64,000 nucleotides of DNA, from positions 558,001 through 622,000 of the forward strand of contig JADJPM010000005.1 of NCBI GenBank assembly GCA_016713245.1. Direction: 5' to 3'. The notes under the pieces were generated by a model that saw only the letters and a program-made list of their open reading frames with translations, did no database searches and was not told where the DNA came from. This DNA is from Verrucomicrobiaceae bacterium (GTDB taxonomy: Bacteria; Verrucomicrobiota; Verrucomicrobiia; Verrucomicrobiales; Verrucomicrobiaceae). Positions within the stretch are counted from its first letter, which is position 1. Every line of letters starts with the position of its first letter. The position numbers and the translations under genes were made by a program. Of the stretch, positions 7,796 through 16,222 are shown piece by piece.

Positions 7796-10447
7796 CTAAC
7801 GAGCACCACCGACAGCAGGGAGAAGAAGACCAGCTCCAACAGAAGCTTCAGTCGAAACCCCAGATAGACCTGTAACAGGAGCTTTGACTCGTTGACCCGA
7901 AGGATCTATCAGATAGGCTGTAACAAAAACAATTAGGTTACGCTTGAAGTGTTCCTCCGCTTCGGTGCGGAATAGACGACCCAAAATTGGAATGTCTCCG
8001 AGGATCGGCACTTTGTCTTCGACATCTTGGACATCTTCGCGAATCAAACCGCCAAGGACAACAGTCTGACCATCCCACACGGTGACACCAGTGGTCACTT
8101 TGCGAACTGAGAAAATTGGTTGGTTGATGACGTTCGGAGTAATAATACGATCTCCAGTATTATTAAATCCAACTAAAGTTTGCACGATTCCAAATACGGG
8201 TGGAGGCCCCGCAGACAACTGCTGTGTGGTGCTATTGAAAATAGGAAGCGTCTGGCCCGGCTGGTTGATCGGTGAGCCGTAGTTAATAAAACCATCAAAC
8301 TCAACTACTTCGGGCGAAAGGTTAAGCTCGATGGTATTTCCATCAGGCCCAACGGTTGGTTCAGCCTCGAGCTTAACACCCGTCTGACGCATTTCGAAAG
8401 CAGTTGGTGTTGTCGGAGTCGCAATCATCGATGTGGATGCGCCAAACAAACTAATACTCCCTCCTTGATTGCCTTGGGGAAGTTGTGGCGGGTCGAATTC
8501 AGTCGGATATATGAACTCACGAGTGACCTCCATTGTAGCACGAGTTCCTCCTTTTGTGGTTACACTAGGCGCACTCATCAGATCAACGCCTTTCTTTTGA
8601 CTCAGACCACGCAAAACCACCTGAAACTGTGGATCTGTAAAAATACCAGCCATAGAAAGAATTCCCGGCGCTGGGTTTAGAGTCTGTCCGAGCGTAGTTC
8701 CTGAGGCCAGCAAGTCATCAAGCTTACCTGCTGCTATAGCACTGTTTCCAGACCTCAAACCAGAGGTGACTGAACCACTACCACCAACTGTACCTGAATT
8801 AGTTCCAACTGGCGCATTAGAAGCTGTCGGCGGTAATCCAGTAGCAACGGGCGTCCCAAAAACCTGTGTATTAAAGGGAAAGCTAGTTGTTCTGGTGCTC
8901 GAAAGAGCAGAATTACCGGTAGTGCCGCCACCAAAATCTACTTTGGGGTTACTTCCGCCACCACCCAACATCCAATCGAAGCCTAATTCTTCGGTGTTAC
9001 GCTGAGAAACTTCAACAAACTTAGTGGTAATTACAACTTGCTTCGGACCATTTTTATTCAGCTCATCCACATAAGTTTCGATCAAGTCGAGATTGGGTTG
9101 TGTGTTTCGAACAACAAGCGTGGACGTAGCGGCGGTAAATGAGGCTGATGCTCCATCTGGAAACGTAATACCAGCACCAATGAGAACGTCTTTTGCCGTC
9201 GCACGTGGGCTGAGCCCCGAACCACCACCGGGGGCGGGAGCAGCAAACGGATCAGCAGCAGGTGCTGCCGCAGCGGGAGCTGCCCCACCTGCTTGAGACA
9301 AGAAATCCGGCGGGACGCGGTAAGTGCGAGTAAACATTTCCGTGCTGCTTTCTGAAATTGGAACCACAACCACAGCATAAGCCTCAACTTTGTACTTCAT
9401 TTGAGCTAAGTCACAAATGTAACGAAGCGCTTCGGACATTGGCACATTTTTCAGATCAAGGCTGATCGCAGCAGCAGCTGGCGCATCTCCAGTGCGGATA
9501 ATAATATTGACACCCTTCTTGGTTGGATCTGCTTCAGAATCATCAAGATCCTTACTCTTAATACGCAAATACTCAACAGCCTCTTCAATCGTGGCATTTT
9601 CGAAACTAACCGTCGGGAAGACAATTGCATCCATCTTCTGAGTCAAGTATGCGCCTGCACTTCTGGAGTTAGTGGTTGATGCCGCAACTGGCGTAACTGC
9701 TGCTGGTGGCTTGTCTTCCCAAAGTTCATCAACTTGAGCCAGCATCTTGGCTCGTTGATGATCGTAGGCTGCCTGAAAATAACGAATTCGCTGGCGCTCA
9801 GCATTTTCCATTCCTCGGCGGGCCGCTGTGTTGTAAGGATCGACCCGCAGAACATCATGATACTCATTGATGGCCCGATCGTAATTACCAAGCTCAACAG
9901 AACTGTTGCCAAGCAAAAGTCCCTTCTCAACTTTCTTAACATTGTCAACATGCTGTGCAGTCAAAGCTGGAGGCCAGCGATCAGGATCATCTAGCTGTTT
10001 GAGCAAGCTTTTTGCACCTTTGTGATCTGGATACTTAGTCACCGCTTCCTTCAACAGGAGGCGCGCCTCGTCATATTTACCCTCTTTGGCCCTTTCTTTG
10101 GCTACGACCACCGCACAATCTGTGTATTTCAAATCAGCATATTGCAACCATTCGGTTGTATAGGGCGCATCTGGAATGGACTGCACAGCTGCCTGGTATG
10201 ATGAAAGTGCCCCTTCATAGTCTGATTCACGAAAGAGATTATCTCCTCGTGCAATAGCAGACTTTGCATCTTCGATGCGGGCATAGCGACGCATGATTTC
10301 ACGCTCAGCAAGCCCAGAAACGCTTTGTGAAAGCAGTGCCTGGGGTGCTAAAGCTAGCAGAAGTGCACAGGATAGACGGGAGACCATGCGAGGTTGTCGG
10401 AACATAAGAGAACTTGAGGGCGTGTTTTTCGTTGAAGTCGATTTCAT
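7796..10447 (-). CDS. Type IV pilus-like outer-membrane secretin (Amuc_1098 type, PilQ/GspD family)
   Basis: The 883-residue product forms the outer-membrane channel of a pilus-like or type II-like machine. After a signal sequence (SRLSCALLLALAPQALL) it has TPR-like helices (about 30-240), two secretin N-domains (about 270-365: FENATIEEAVEYL and LDLKNVPMSEALRYI; then about 420-480), and the C-terminal secretin domain ending in VPILGDIPILGRLFRTE near residue 812. Gln/Asn/Ser/Gly-rich linkers separate the N-domains from the channel. I chose the ATG at 10447 because earlier starts overlap the upstream gene with non-signal sequence; ATGs at 10405 and 10387 are alternatives. N-terminal TPRs in place of AMIN domains are characteristic of the Amuc_1098 group. 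It is the last gene of the cluster and a terminator follows. Confidence 0.9.
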   Translation of the reverse strand: MKSTSTKNTPSSSLMFRQPRMVSRLSCALLLALAPQALLSQSVSGLAEREIMRRYARIEDAKSAIARGDNLFRESDYEGALSSYQAAVQSIPDAPYTTEWLQYADLKYTDCAVVVAKERAKEGKYDEARLLLKEAVTKYPDHKGAKSLLKQLDDPDRWPPALTAQHVDNVKKVEKGLLLGNSSVELGNYDRAINEYHDVLRVDPYNTAARRGMENAERQRIRYFQAAYDHQRAKMLAQVDELWEDKPPAAVTPVAASTTNSRSAGAYLTQKMDAIVFPTVSFENATIEEAVEYLRIKSKDLDDSEADPTKKGVNIIIRTGDAPAAAAISLDLKNVPMSEALRYICDLAQMKYKVEAYAVVVVPISESSTEMFTRTYRVPPDFLSQAGGAAPAAAAPAADPFAAPAPGGGSGLSPRATAKDVLIGAGITFPDGASASFTAATSTLVVRNTQPNLDLIETYVDELNKNGPKQVVITTKFVEVSQRNTEELGFDWMLGGGGSNPKVDFGGGTTGNSALSSTRTTSFPFNTQVFGTPVATGLPPTASNAPVGTNSGTVGGSGSVTSGLRSGNSAIAAGKLDDLLASGTTLGQTLNPAPGILSMAGIFTDPQFQVVLRGLSQKKGVDLMSAPSVTTKGGTRATMEVTREFIYPTEFDPPQLPQGNQGGSISLFGASTSMIATPTTPTAFEMRQTGVKLEAEPTVGPDGNTIELNLSPEVVEFDGFINYGSPINQPGQTLPIFNSTTQQLSAGPPPVFGIVQTLVGFNNTGDRIITPNVINQPIFSVRKVTTGVTVWDGQTVVLGGLIREDVQDVEDKVPILGDIPILGRLFRTEAEEHFKRNLIVFVTAYLIDPSGQRVKAPVTGLSGVSTEASVGAGLLLPAVGGAR

Positions 10448-10511
10448 TAACAGATTTGGGGGCGTCTTGGCGAGTTCTTTTTCGTCTAAACGGAGAAAAA
10501 TTTGGAGGAGT

Positions 10512-11516
10512 TTAATTTTGCAGGACTTCGAGCTTTTGGTCGGGTAATGCTCTTCCATCGCTATCAACTGGGCAGATTACTGCTTTGTTGTCTTCAATCT
10601 CGAGCACTTGATAGGTAGTCCCCACTCTTGGCAGTTGGAATGTTTTTCCCTTTTTGACGCCCGCAATGATGTCCACCTGTTTCCAGCGGAATTCGAACTG
10701 CGCTTCATACTCGGCTAAGTTTTTCTCGACACCTTGCTCAAGAACGAATTCTGACTGGGTCGCATTGTCACGCATCTTGACGACATAAGCATCGGTCTCT
10801 CCCAATGTCGGGTGATTAATTTTCTTCTTCTCGAAAGAGAGTGCGACGAAACGACCGACGCCCTTATCGAATCCAAATTCCGAGTTTAGTGTTACGAATA
10901 CGCTTCTGGCCGGCTCGGGCGAGAGGCGGCGAATTTGGAACGCTCCTGAGTCCTCGCCATTGAGAAGTTTCAAAACGTAATCGTTGCTGATTCGCTGCTT
11001 CAGAAAAAGCTTATTCGTATGGGGGGGCATTTTCGTTGCGTCCCGAGGATCTGTTTTGGCAATAAATTCCTCCAAATTGGAGAATCCGTCAGCATCTGCA
11101 TCAAGGTCGCCAACGTTAGGTGAAAAAATGTCTGGAAGCGGCTCCTCCGGGGGCTCTGCGCTTTTATTGCCAACGAGGAATAGATTGGTCATTGGAGGGC
11201 GAAAAACAGGCTTTTCCACATCAAGGTCAAATACGTCCCCTCCCTTGCGAACCAAAAGGACAGATTTATTGAGCGGAACAGACTTTTTGTTGATGACCGG
11301 CGGCGTCCACACATATCGCTTGCTGATAGTTTCGATGGCCTCCACCACACTTTTGTTATCAGGAGGGTTCATGTTATTTTTCGTCACGGATCCTGGCAAG
11401 ACGAGCGTTTCGTCAAAACCTTGGGTCAGCATGATCAAGTAACCAGCGGTCGCAATGGCGACCAATACTGAAAGGACGAGGATAACTGTTTGATAATTGC
11501 CTGAGCTCTTCTGCAT
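10512..11516 (-). CDS. Pilus-like system inner-membrane protein (Amuc_1099 type)
   Basis: The 334-residue protein has one N-terminal transmembrane helix (about residues 9-30, VILVLSVLVAIATAGYLIML). A periplasmic part follows, with a calcium-loop-like segment DLDADADGFSNLEEF (about 138-152) resembling dockerin or thrombospondin type-3 loops, and a beta-rich C-terminal half. Its size, topology and place between the Amuc_1100-type and secretin genes match the Amuc_1099 family. This is a comparison from memory of that locus, not an alignment. It may play the role PilP plays in proteobacteria, linking the inner-membrane assembly to the secretin, but it has no PilP signature. Confidence 0.75.
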   Translation of the reverse strand: MQKSSGNYQTVILVLSVLVAIATAGYLIMLTQGFDETLVLPGSVTKNNMNPPDNKSVVEAIETISKRYVWTPPVINKKSVPLNKSVLLVRKGGDVFDLDVEKPVFRPPMTNLFLVGNKSAEPPEEPLPDIFSPNVGDLDADADGFSNLEEFIAKTDPRDATKMPPHTNKLFLKQRISNDYVLKLLNGEDSGAFQIRRLSPEPARSVFVTLNSEFGFDKGVGRFVALSFEKKKINHPTLGETDAYVVKMRDNATQSEFVLEQGVEKNLAEYEAQFEFRWKQVDIIAGVKKGKTFQLPRVGTTYQVLEIEDNKAVICPVDSDGRALPDQKLEVLQN

Positions 11517-11554
11517 GATGCTACGAAAGTCGCGGGTTGGTTGGCTAGCCTAGT

Positions 11555-12601
11555 TCAGGGATTCAGTTGGGTTGTGACGCCCTTGGCGGCATCTAGAAAC
11601 TTCACCAAATCGATATCCATCTGGGCCTTGAGTAGCTCCTGACCGATGACGGGGACTGAGTCAACTGGTGCCGGCGTCGGGGGAACTAGAGCCACTGGGC
11701 CAGAAGGTGCTTCTTTTCCAGTTTTGGGCTTATCCGCGACGAGAGGTTTGATTTCTGGTTCGTCAGACACGCTTACGGCGGAACTCCGACGAATAGGCCC
11801 TTCCTTGATTTGATTCTCGACTCTGAGCAGTCGCAGGCTGGCAAAATGTGATTGATCAGCCTCAGGCGCGATTTTCATATCGGCAGGATTTGCCAATCTG
11901 CTCATCAAATTTTGGAGCGAACCTTGATCAAGCGTGACAACGAACGAAACTCGACGCTTTTCTGAGATGGTTGCAACAGCCGGGGTGTTGACTCTTGTGG
12001 CCCCAGGGCGCTGTGGGAGGCTTTTTTTCGGTTGGCTCGACGCAGCTTTTGATGGGTCCTTTTCCATTTCTAGCGGGGTGCGATCCAAAAGATCAATTGA
12101 ACGAACTTTGCAGGCTATCATCAGCTTCACTACCGCTTCAATCCCATCCAAATACCCAGAGAGTTCCGTAGCCGTTGCGTCCGAGTTGGGTAGCGTTCCT
12201 AGATATTCGTTGAAGCCAAGACTGAATTCCGCAGGGAGGGCAATTTTGGCCTCAGCAGCGACTTTCTTGATCTCGAGGACCCGCTCCTTGAGTTTCATCT
12301 GAAACTCCGCCTGCTTGGCTGGAGCGACTGTCGGCTGGAGGTAGAAAAGAGCTCCCCCGAGCTTGTTTACGTTAGTAGAGAACTCTTGGACGAGCGCCTT
12401 CTTGGCTTGCAGGTTGGGAGCGGTAGGAGCCAAGGAGAGGCTCTTGATTTGAGCTATCTGCTCTCCGAGTGCCACGTATTCAGCACGTGCTGCCGAATAG
12501 CTACCCCAAGCATCATAGAGCACATAGCCGAGTCCGGCGACACCCAGAGCGATTAAGCCGAGAATAGCAGAGAGCACTTTATTTTCACGAATCCAGTCCA
12601 T
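11555..12601 (-). CDS. Pilus-like PilO-type protein (Amuc_1100 type)
   Basis: The 348-residue protein has a short cytoplasmic start (MDWIRENK), one transmembrane helix (about 9-30), a coiled-coil segment (about 32-115) and an alpha/beta periplasmic domain. The C-terminus is Pro/Ala-rich (VALVPPTPAPVDSVPV). This matches the organisation of Amuc_1100, the Akkermansia envelope protein with a PilO-like fold. It starts 9 bp downstream of the PilM/N-like gene, so the two are probably cotranscribed and interact in the inner-membrane assembly platform. The assignment rests on architecture and gene order rather than sequence alignment. Confidence 0.75.
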   Translation of the reverse strand: MDWIRENKVLSAILGLIALGVAGLGYVLYDAWGSYSAARAEYVALGEQIAQIKSLSLAPTAPNLQAKKALVQEFSTNVNKLGGALFYLQPTVAPAKQAEFQMKLKERVLEIKKVAAEAKIALPAEFSLGFNEYLGTLPNSDATATELSGYLDGIEAVVKLMIACKVRSIDLLDRTPLEMEKDPSKAASSQPKKSLPQRPGATRVNTPAVATISEKRRVSFVVTLDQGSLQNLMSRLANPADMKIAPEADQSHFASLRLLRVENQIKEGPIRRSSAVSVSDEPEIKPLVADKPKTGKEAPSGPVALVPPTPAPVDSVPVIGQELLKAQMDIDLVKFLDAAKGVTTQLNP

Positions 12602-12610
12602 GCGGCGGCC

Positions 12611-14359
12611 TTATTTAAATTGAGGAGGGTTTTTGAGAGGGAATTTAAATTCAAACTGGTGCGCAAAGCGGGATTCATCTCCTGCGCCCGTGTCCAGTTT
12701 GACGATGTAGGAATCTTTGTTCGTCTCGAAATCTGCAGCATCGAACCAAGCCAGCTTGGATAGCTTCGCGGCATAATCTGTGACTACCTGCTGATCTCCG
12801 TCGTTGTTTTTGCGGTAAAGCCCTTGAATGCGCAATTCGTATTTGGGCGCTGCATTCGTGGCAGGCTTTTCACCAGTTGCGCCCTCGGATTCTTGACCAC
12901 CCCAAAGCGACTGGGTGAGTGGTTTGTTATCCTTGAGGGGCTCCACAACAGTCAACCAAATGAGGTCATTGGAGAAGTTCTTGTTCAAATCATCGAACAA
13001 CCTAACCCACCAGGATCGCTCTTGAACGATTTGCTGGAGTTGGGAAGCACGAGCACTCAGTTGCCCCTGCTCAGCTTCAAGAGCCTGGATATTTCGTCCG
13101 ATACCAAGCAAGCCTTCGCCCTCACTACGGAGTTTTCGATGCCGCTCTTCGATAGTTGCTTGGGCTTTTTGACACCAGAAGATGGAGGCACCTAGAGCAG
13201 CGAACAAACAAACACCCGCCATGATGAGCACAGGCGCACGCCTAGCGGCATCCCGAGATGTGAAAATGGCATCCGGGACTAGCTCGAGTTCCAGAGGACA
13301 ACCTCCGAGCCCTCGCAAAGCAAGCCCCGAGAGCTCTCCCAAGCTTGCTGAGGCTGCGCGTGCAGCTTCTTCATTGGCACCGCGCTCAATCTGCACACCA
13401 CGAAGGCTGTCGAATAGCTCGACGGGAAGCTTGAGCTTCTCAGAGAAGAACTCAGCCACATAGCCCATTTGAGCACCCCCGCCGGTGAGAAGGATCCGTT
13501 TAGGGGCAGCGCCCGATTGGTTGCTACGGTAATAATTGATGGTGCGCATAACCTCGCTGTGCAGACGAGTCATCGAATTGCGCATCACTTTGGACATCGC
13601 GTTGATAGCCTCATCCGGGTGATCCTCAACAGCACCACCGAGAGCCACGAAGCCCTGGGAGATCTTTTGCGCTTCAGCCTCAGCAAAGGAAATACCAAAC
13701 TCCTTTGCCAACGCATTGGTGACGGCAGCGCCACCCACAAGGAGATTACGAGTGAAGAACTTTCCGTCCTCCACAAACACCAGATTGGTCGAGCGAGCTC
13801 CGAGATCAACAATGAGCACAGGCTCACCGCAGTCAGGGTAATTATAGCGGAAGGAGTTGTACAGGGCCGCAGGAGCGAGGTCCACACCGGCACCCGTCAC
13901 GCCACCAGCCACAACCTGTTCGTGAATCTCATTTAATGCGTCCGACTTCATCGCCACAAGGACGACTTCTTTCTCGATACTGGCGGCATCACTGACGACT
14001 TCATAGTCCCATGTAACCTCATCAATCGGGAACGGAACGTTTTGCTTGGCCTCAAACTCCACAATTTGATCCATTTGATCTCCTTGCACAGGAGGCAGCT
14101 TCACAAAGCGGGTGAAAACAGTGTGTCCAGCAACGCTATACCAAACTTTTTGCCCCTTGATCTTGAGAGCACTAATGAGTTCTCCCACAGCGACTTTGAG
14201 CTGCGGCAAACGGCTCACGTCCACGCTCGGATCGCCGTCCATGTCGATGATCGCATGACGTTTGAGGACCAAGTCTCCTCCAGGGGTCTTGCCGAAGATC
14301 GCTCCGGTGACACGTTGCGATCCTAGATTGATGACGGCGATGCTTTTGGGGTCTGCCAT
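12611..14359 (-). CDS. PilM-PilN-like fusion protein (Amuc_1101 type)
   Basis: The 582-residue product starts with an actin/FtsA-like ATPase domain (about 1-350) typical of PilM. Visible marks are IAVINLGSQRVTGAIFG, VLIVDLGARSTNLVFVE (phosphate loop 2) and KRILLTGGGAQMGYV (adenosine motif). The domain is followed by a transmembrane helix (about 385-405, VLIMAGVCLFAALGASIFW), a coiled coil, and a PilN-like periplasmic domain (from about 445). In proteobacteria PilM and PilN are separate proteins that bind through the PilN N-terminal tail; here they are one chain. It anchors the assembly platform at the inner membrane. It lies 48 bp after the Amuc_1102-type gene. Confidence 0.85.
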   Translation of the reverse strand: MADPKSIAVINLGSQRVTGAIFGKTPGGDLVLKRHAIIDMDGDPSVDVSRLPQLKVAVGELISALKIKGQKVWYSVAGHTVFTRFVKLPPVQGDQMDQIVEFEAKQNVPFPIDEVTWDYEVVSDAASIEKEVVLVAMKSDALNEIHEQVVAGGVTGAGVDLAPAALYNSFRYNYPDCGEPVLIVDLGARSTNLVFVEDGKFFTRNLLVGGAAVTNALAKEFGISFAEAEAQKISQGFVALGGAVEDHPDEAINAMSKVMRNSMTRLHSEVMRTINYYRSNQSGAAPKRILLTGGGAQMGYVAEFFSEKLKLPVELFDSLRGVQIERGANEEAARAASASLGELSGLALRGLGGCPLELELVPDAIFTSRDAARRAPVLIMAGVCLFAALGASIFWCQKAQATIEERHRKLRSEGEGLLGIGRNIQALEAEQGQLSARASQLQQIVQERSWWVRLFDDLNKNFSNDLIWLTVVEPLKDNKPLTQSLWGGQESEGATGEKPATNAAPKYELRIQGLYRKNNDGDQQVVTDYAAKLSKLAWFDAADFETNKDSYIVKLDTGAGDESRFAHQFEFKFPLKNPPQFK

Positions 14360-14407
14360 GCGATGAGGGAAGGGTTTCTGCGACGAACTGAATATTGGAA
14401 GGACTTT

Positions 14408-15034
14408 TTACTTGGTCTTCGCCTGCACGTCATAATCACCGAACAGTAGGGCGAAAGGCGATTCACTTTTGGCGAGCAGCACCCCCTCAATGAACGAGAA
14501 ACTCTCTGCTTTCTCCCACCAAGGTTGTTTACCGAGACTGGAGTCACCGGCGACCCGCTGGCCGTCAGCGATAAATTCGACACCCCACCCCTGCACATCT
14601 GAGGTGACCAACACGTTGTCCTTCTGGAAAATGGCGCGAAGGTTGGCCGGAGAAACATAGGCGAGCGCATGGCAAGACTCACCGGCAGGGATATTGCTCA
14701 AGTTGAGGGTGCCTTTGATGACTTCCTTTTTGCCATCCTTGGTCGTATGCTGAAGGGCAAGGTAAACATTCAACTGGAGCGCCCCATAAGTGCCATTCCG
14801 GCCACCAGCATCTTGTGGGACTTTGATGTCAAACTCCACATCAAGCTCAAGCCACTTTTTCGGCCGCCAGCGCTTTGGCGTCACATTACCGGCTGAAACG
14901 TCAGGCGTGCCCTGCTCAGCCACGACGACCTTTTTAATGTCAACCTTCACGGCGGGGGCAGTAGCTGGGGCCTGGGCGACGGCGTACCCACCGAATGCCA
15001 GTGCGGCGAGGGAGCAAATAACGAGGCGTTTCAT
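14408..15034 (-). CDS. Exported pilus-like system protein (Amuc_1102 type)
   Basis: The 208-residue product has a clear signal peptide (MKRLVICSLAALAFGGYAVAQ). A single beta-rich domain follows (VKVDIKKVVVAEQ, WLELDVEFDIKVPQ, LQLNVYLAL, VEFIADGQRVA). Size and position at the head of the cluster match Amuc_1102, a small immunoglobulin-like exported protein of the Akkermansia locus. It is probably periplasmic or surface-exposed. It is the first of the five pilus-like genes and follows the decarboxylase-like gene by 57 bp on the same strand, so transcription may begin upstream of that gene or in this gap. Confidence 0.75.
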   Translation of the reverse strand: MKRLVICSLAALAFGGYAVAQAPATAPAVKVDIKKVVVAEQGTPDVSAGNVTPKRWRPKKWLELDVEFDIKVPQDAGGRNGTYGALQLNVYLALQHTTKDGKKEVIKGTLNLSNIPAGESCHALAYVSPANLRAIFQKDNVLVTSDVQGWGVEFIADGQRVAGDSSLGKQPWWEKAESFSFIEGVLLAKSESPFALLFGDYDVQAKTK

Positions 15035-15091
15035 GGTCGGGGAAATGTGTTTCGGAATATTTACTGTTTTATCAACAAAGCAGCCATCTCA

Positions 15092-16048
15092 TCAACCTTT
15101 GATTCGCAGAAAATCGCGAAAGTACGCCACAGTTTGCGTGATACCGTCCTCGAAGGAGACTTTTGGCTCCCAGCCGAGGAGCTTACGCGCCAGTGTGATG
15201 TCTGGCTGACGCACCTTAGGATCATCCTGCGGCAAGTCTTTGTTCACGATGGGAAGATCGCTTCCCGTGATGCGCAGAATGGCCTCCGCGAACTGTAGGA
15301 TCGTCATTTCCGTGGGATTGCCAATGTTCACCGGCTCGTGGTAATTGCTCTGCGAGAGCTTGTAGATTCCAGCAATGAGGTCGGAGACAAAGCAAAAGCT
15401 GCGTGTTTGAGCCCCGTTACCAAAAACGGTCAGTGGGCGGCCTTCCAGCGCCTGGCCGATGAAAGCAGGCACCACGCGCCCATCATCGAGGCGCATACGC
15501 GGGCCGTAGGTGTTAAAGATACGCACGATCTTCGTGTCCAAGCCGTGGACACGGTGATAGGCCATCGTGATTGCCTCGGCGAAACGCTTCGCCTCGTCGT
15601 AGCAACCACGGGGGCCAATGGGATTCACATTCCCCCAATACGTCTCCTTTTGTGGGTGCTCCAGCGGATCACCGTAGCATTCGCTCGTCGAGGCGATCAA
15701 GAATGTCGCGCCTTTGGCCTTCGCTAGTCCCAGGGCGTTATGCGTGCCCAGCGAGCTCACCTTCAAAGTCTGGATCGGAATCTTCAGGTAATCGATCGGC
15801 GAGGCAGGTGAGGCAAAGTGGAAGATCAGGTGAACCTCGCCCGGCAGGTCGATGAACTTGGTCACATCATGGTTGATGAACTCATAGTCCGTATTGCCAG
15901 CCAGGTGCTCGATATTCCTCAAATTGCCAGTCACGAGGTTATCAATGCCCACAACGCGATAGCCCTCTGCTAGCAAAAGGTCGGTCAGATGCGACCCGAG
16001 GAACCCGGCAGCTCCAGTAACAACAGCGGTTTTTTTCTTTAAACTCAT
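15092..16048 (-). CDS. UDP-glucuronate decarboxylase-like NAD-dependent sugar epimerase
   Basis: The 318-residue product is an extended short-chain dehydrogenase with VVTGAAGFLGSHLTDLLL (NAD-binding GxxGxxG), the catalytic YDEAK (Tyr-x-x-x-Lys), and the family-typical ASTSECYGDPLEHPQ, GNVNPIGPRGCYDEAKR and RIFNTYGPRM. These fit UDP-xylose synthase, which converts UDP-glucuronate to UDP-xylose for envelope polysaccharides. I chose the ATG at 16048. A longer in-frame version from 16126 would read through the G10 tract, and the context immediately before 16048 lacks a purine-rich ribosome binding site. It may be the first gene of the pilus-like operon. Confidence 0.9.
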   Translation of the reverse strand: MSLKKKTAVVTGAAGFLGSHLTDLLLAEGYRVVGIDNLVTGNLRNIEHLAGNTDYEFINHDVTKFIDLPGEVHLIFHFASPASPIDYLKIPIQTLKVSSLGTHNALGLAKAKGATFLIASTSECYGDPLEHPQKETYWGNVNPIGPRGCYDEAKRFAEAITMAYHRVHGLDTKIVRIFNTYGPRMRLDDGRVVPAFIGQALEGRPLTVFGNGAQTRSFCFVSDLIAGIYKLSQSNYHEPVNIGNPTEMTILQFAEAILRITGSDLPIVNKDLPQDDPKVRQPDITLARKLLGWEPKVSFEDGITQTVAYFRDFLRIKG

Positions 16049-16050
16049 GT

Positions 16051-16060
16051 GGGGGGGGGG
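16051..16060. repeat. Homopolymer of ten G (ten C on the gene strand)
   Basis: Ten G in a row occur 3 bases upstream of the ATG at 16048, exactly where a ribosome binding site would be. An in-frame extension of the downstream gene (16049-16126) spans the tract. Runs of this length are prone to slippage and are rare in coding DNA. Confidence 0.8.
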
Positions 16061-16222
16061 CAAAGTGGCGCGGAGTGTGGAGCCAAACCCTGATTCCGCA
16101 AGCGAAGACTCCTCCACCGTGCACACCTGCGCTGGCCTCTTGTGCGCAAGCCCAAATCATGGCAGAACAAAGGACAAAATCCGCGCAAATGCCACCTGCG
16201 CACATCTTCCTTTGCCTCAGCC

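Noticed and set aside
10448..10567. Earlier secretin starts (10567 and following)
   Set aside because: They overlap the upstream gene and would place 40 or more polar residues before the signal sequence.
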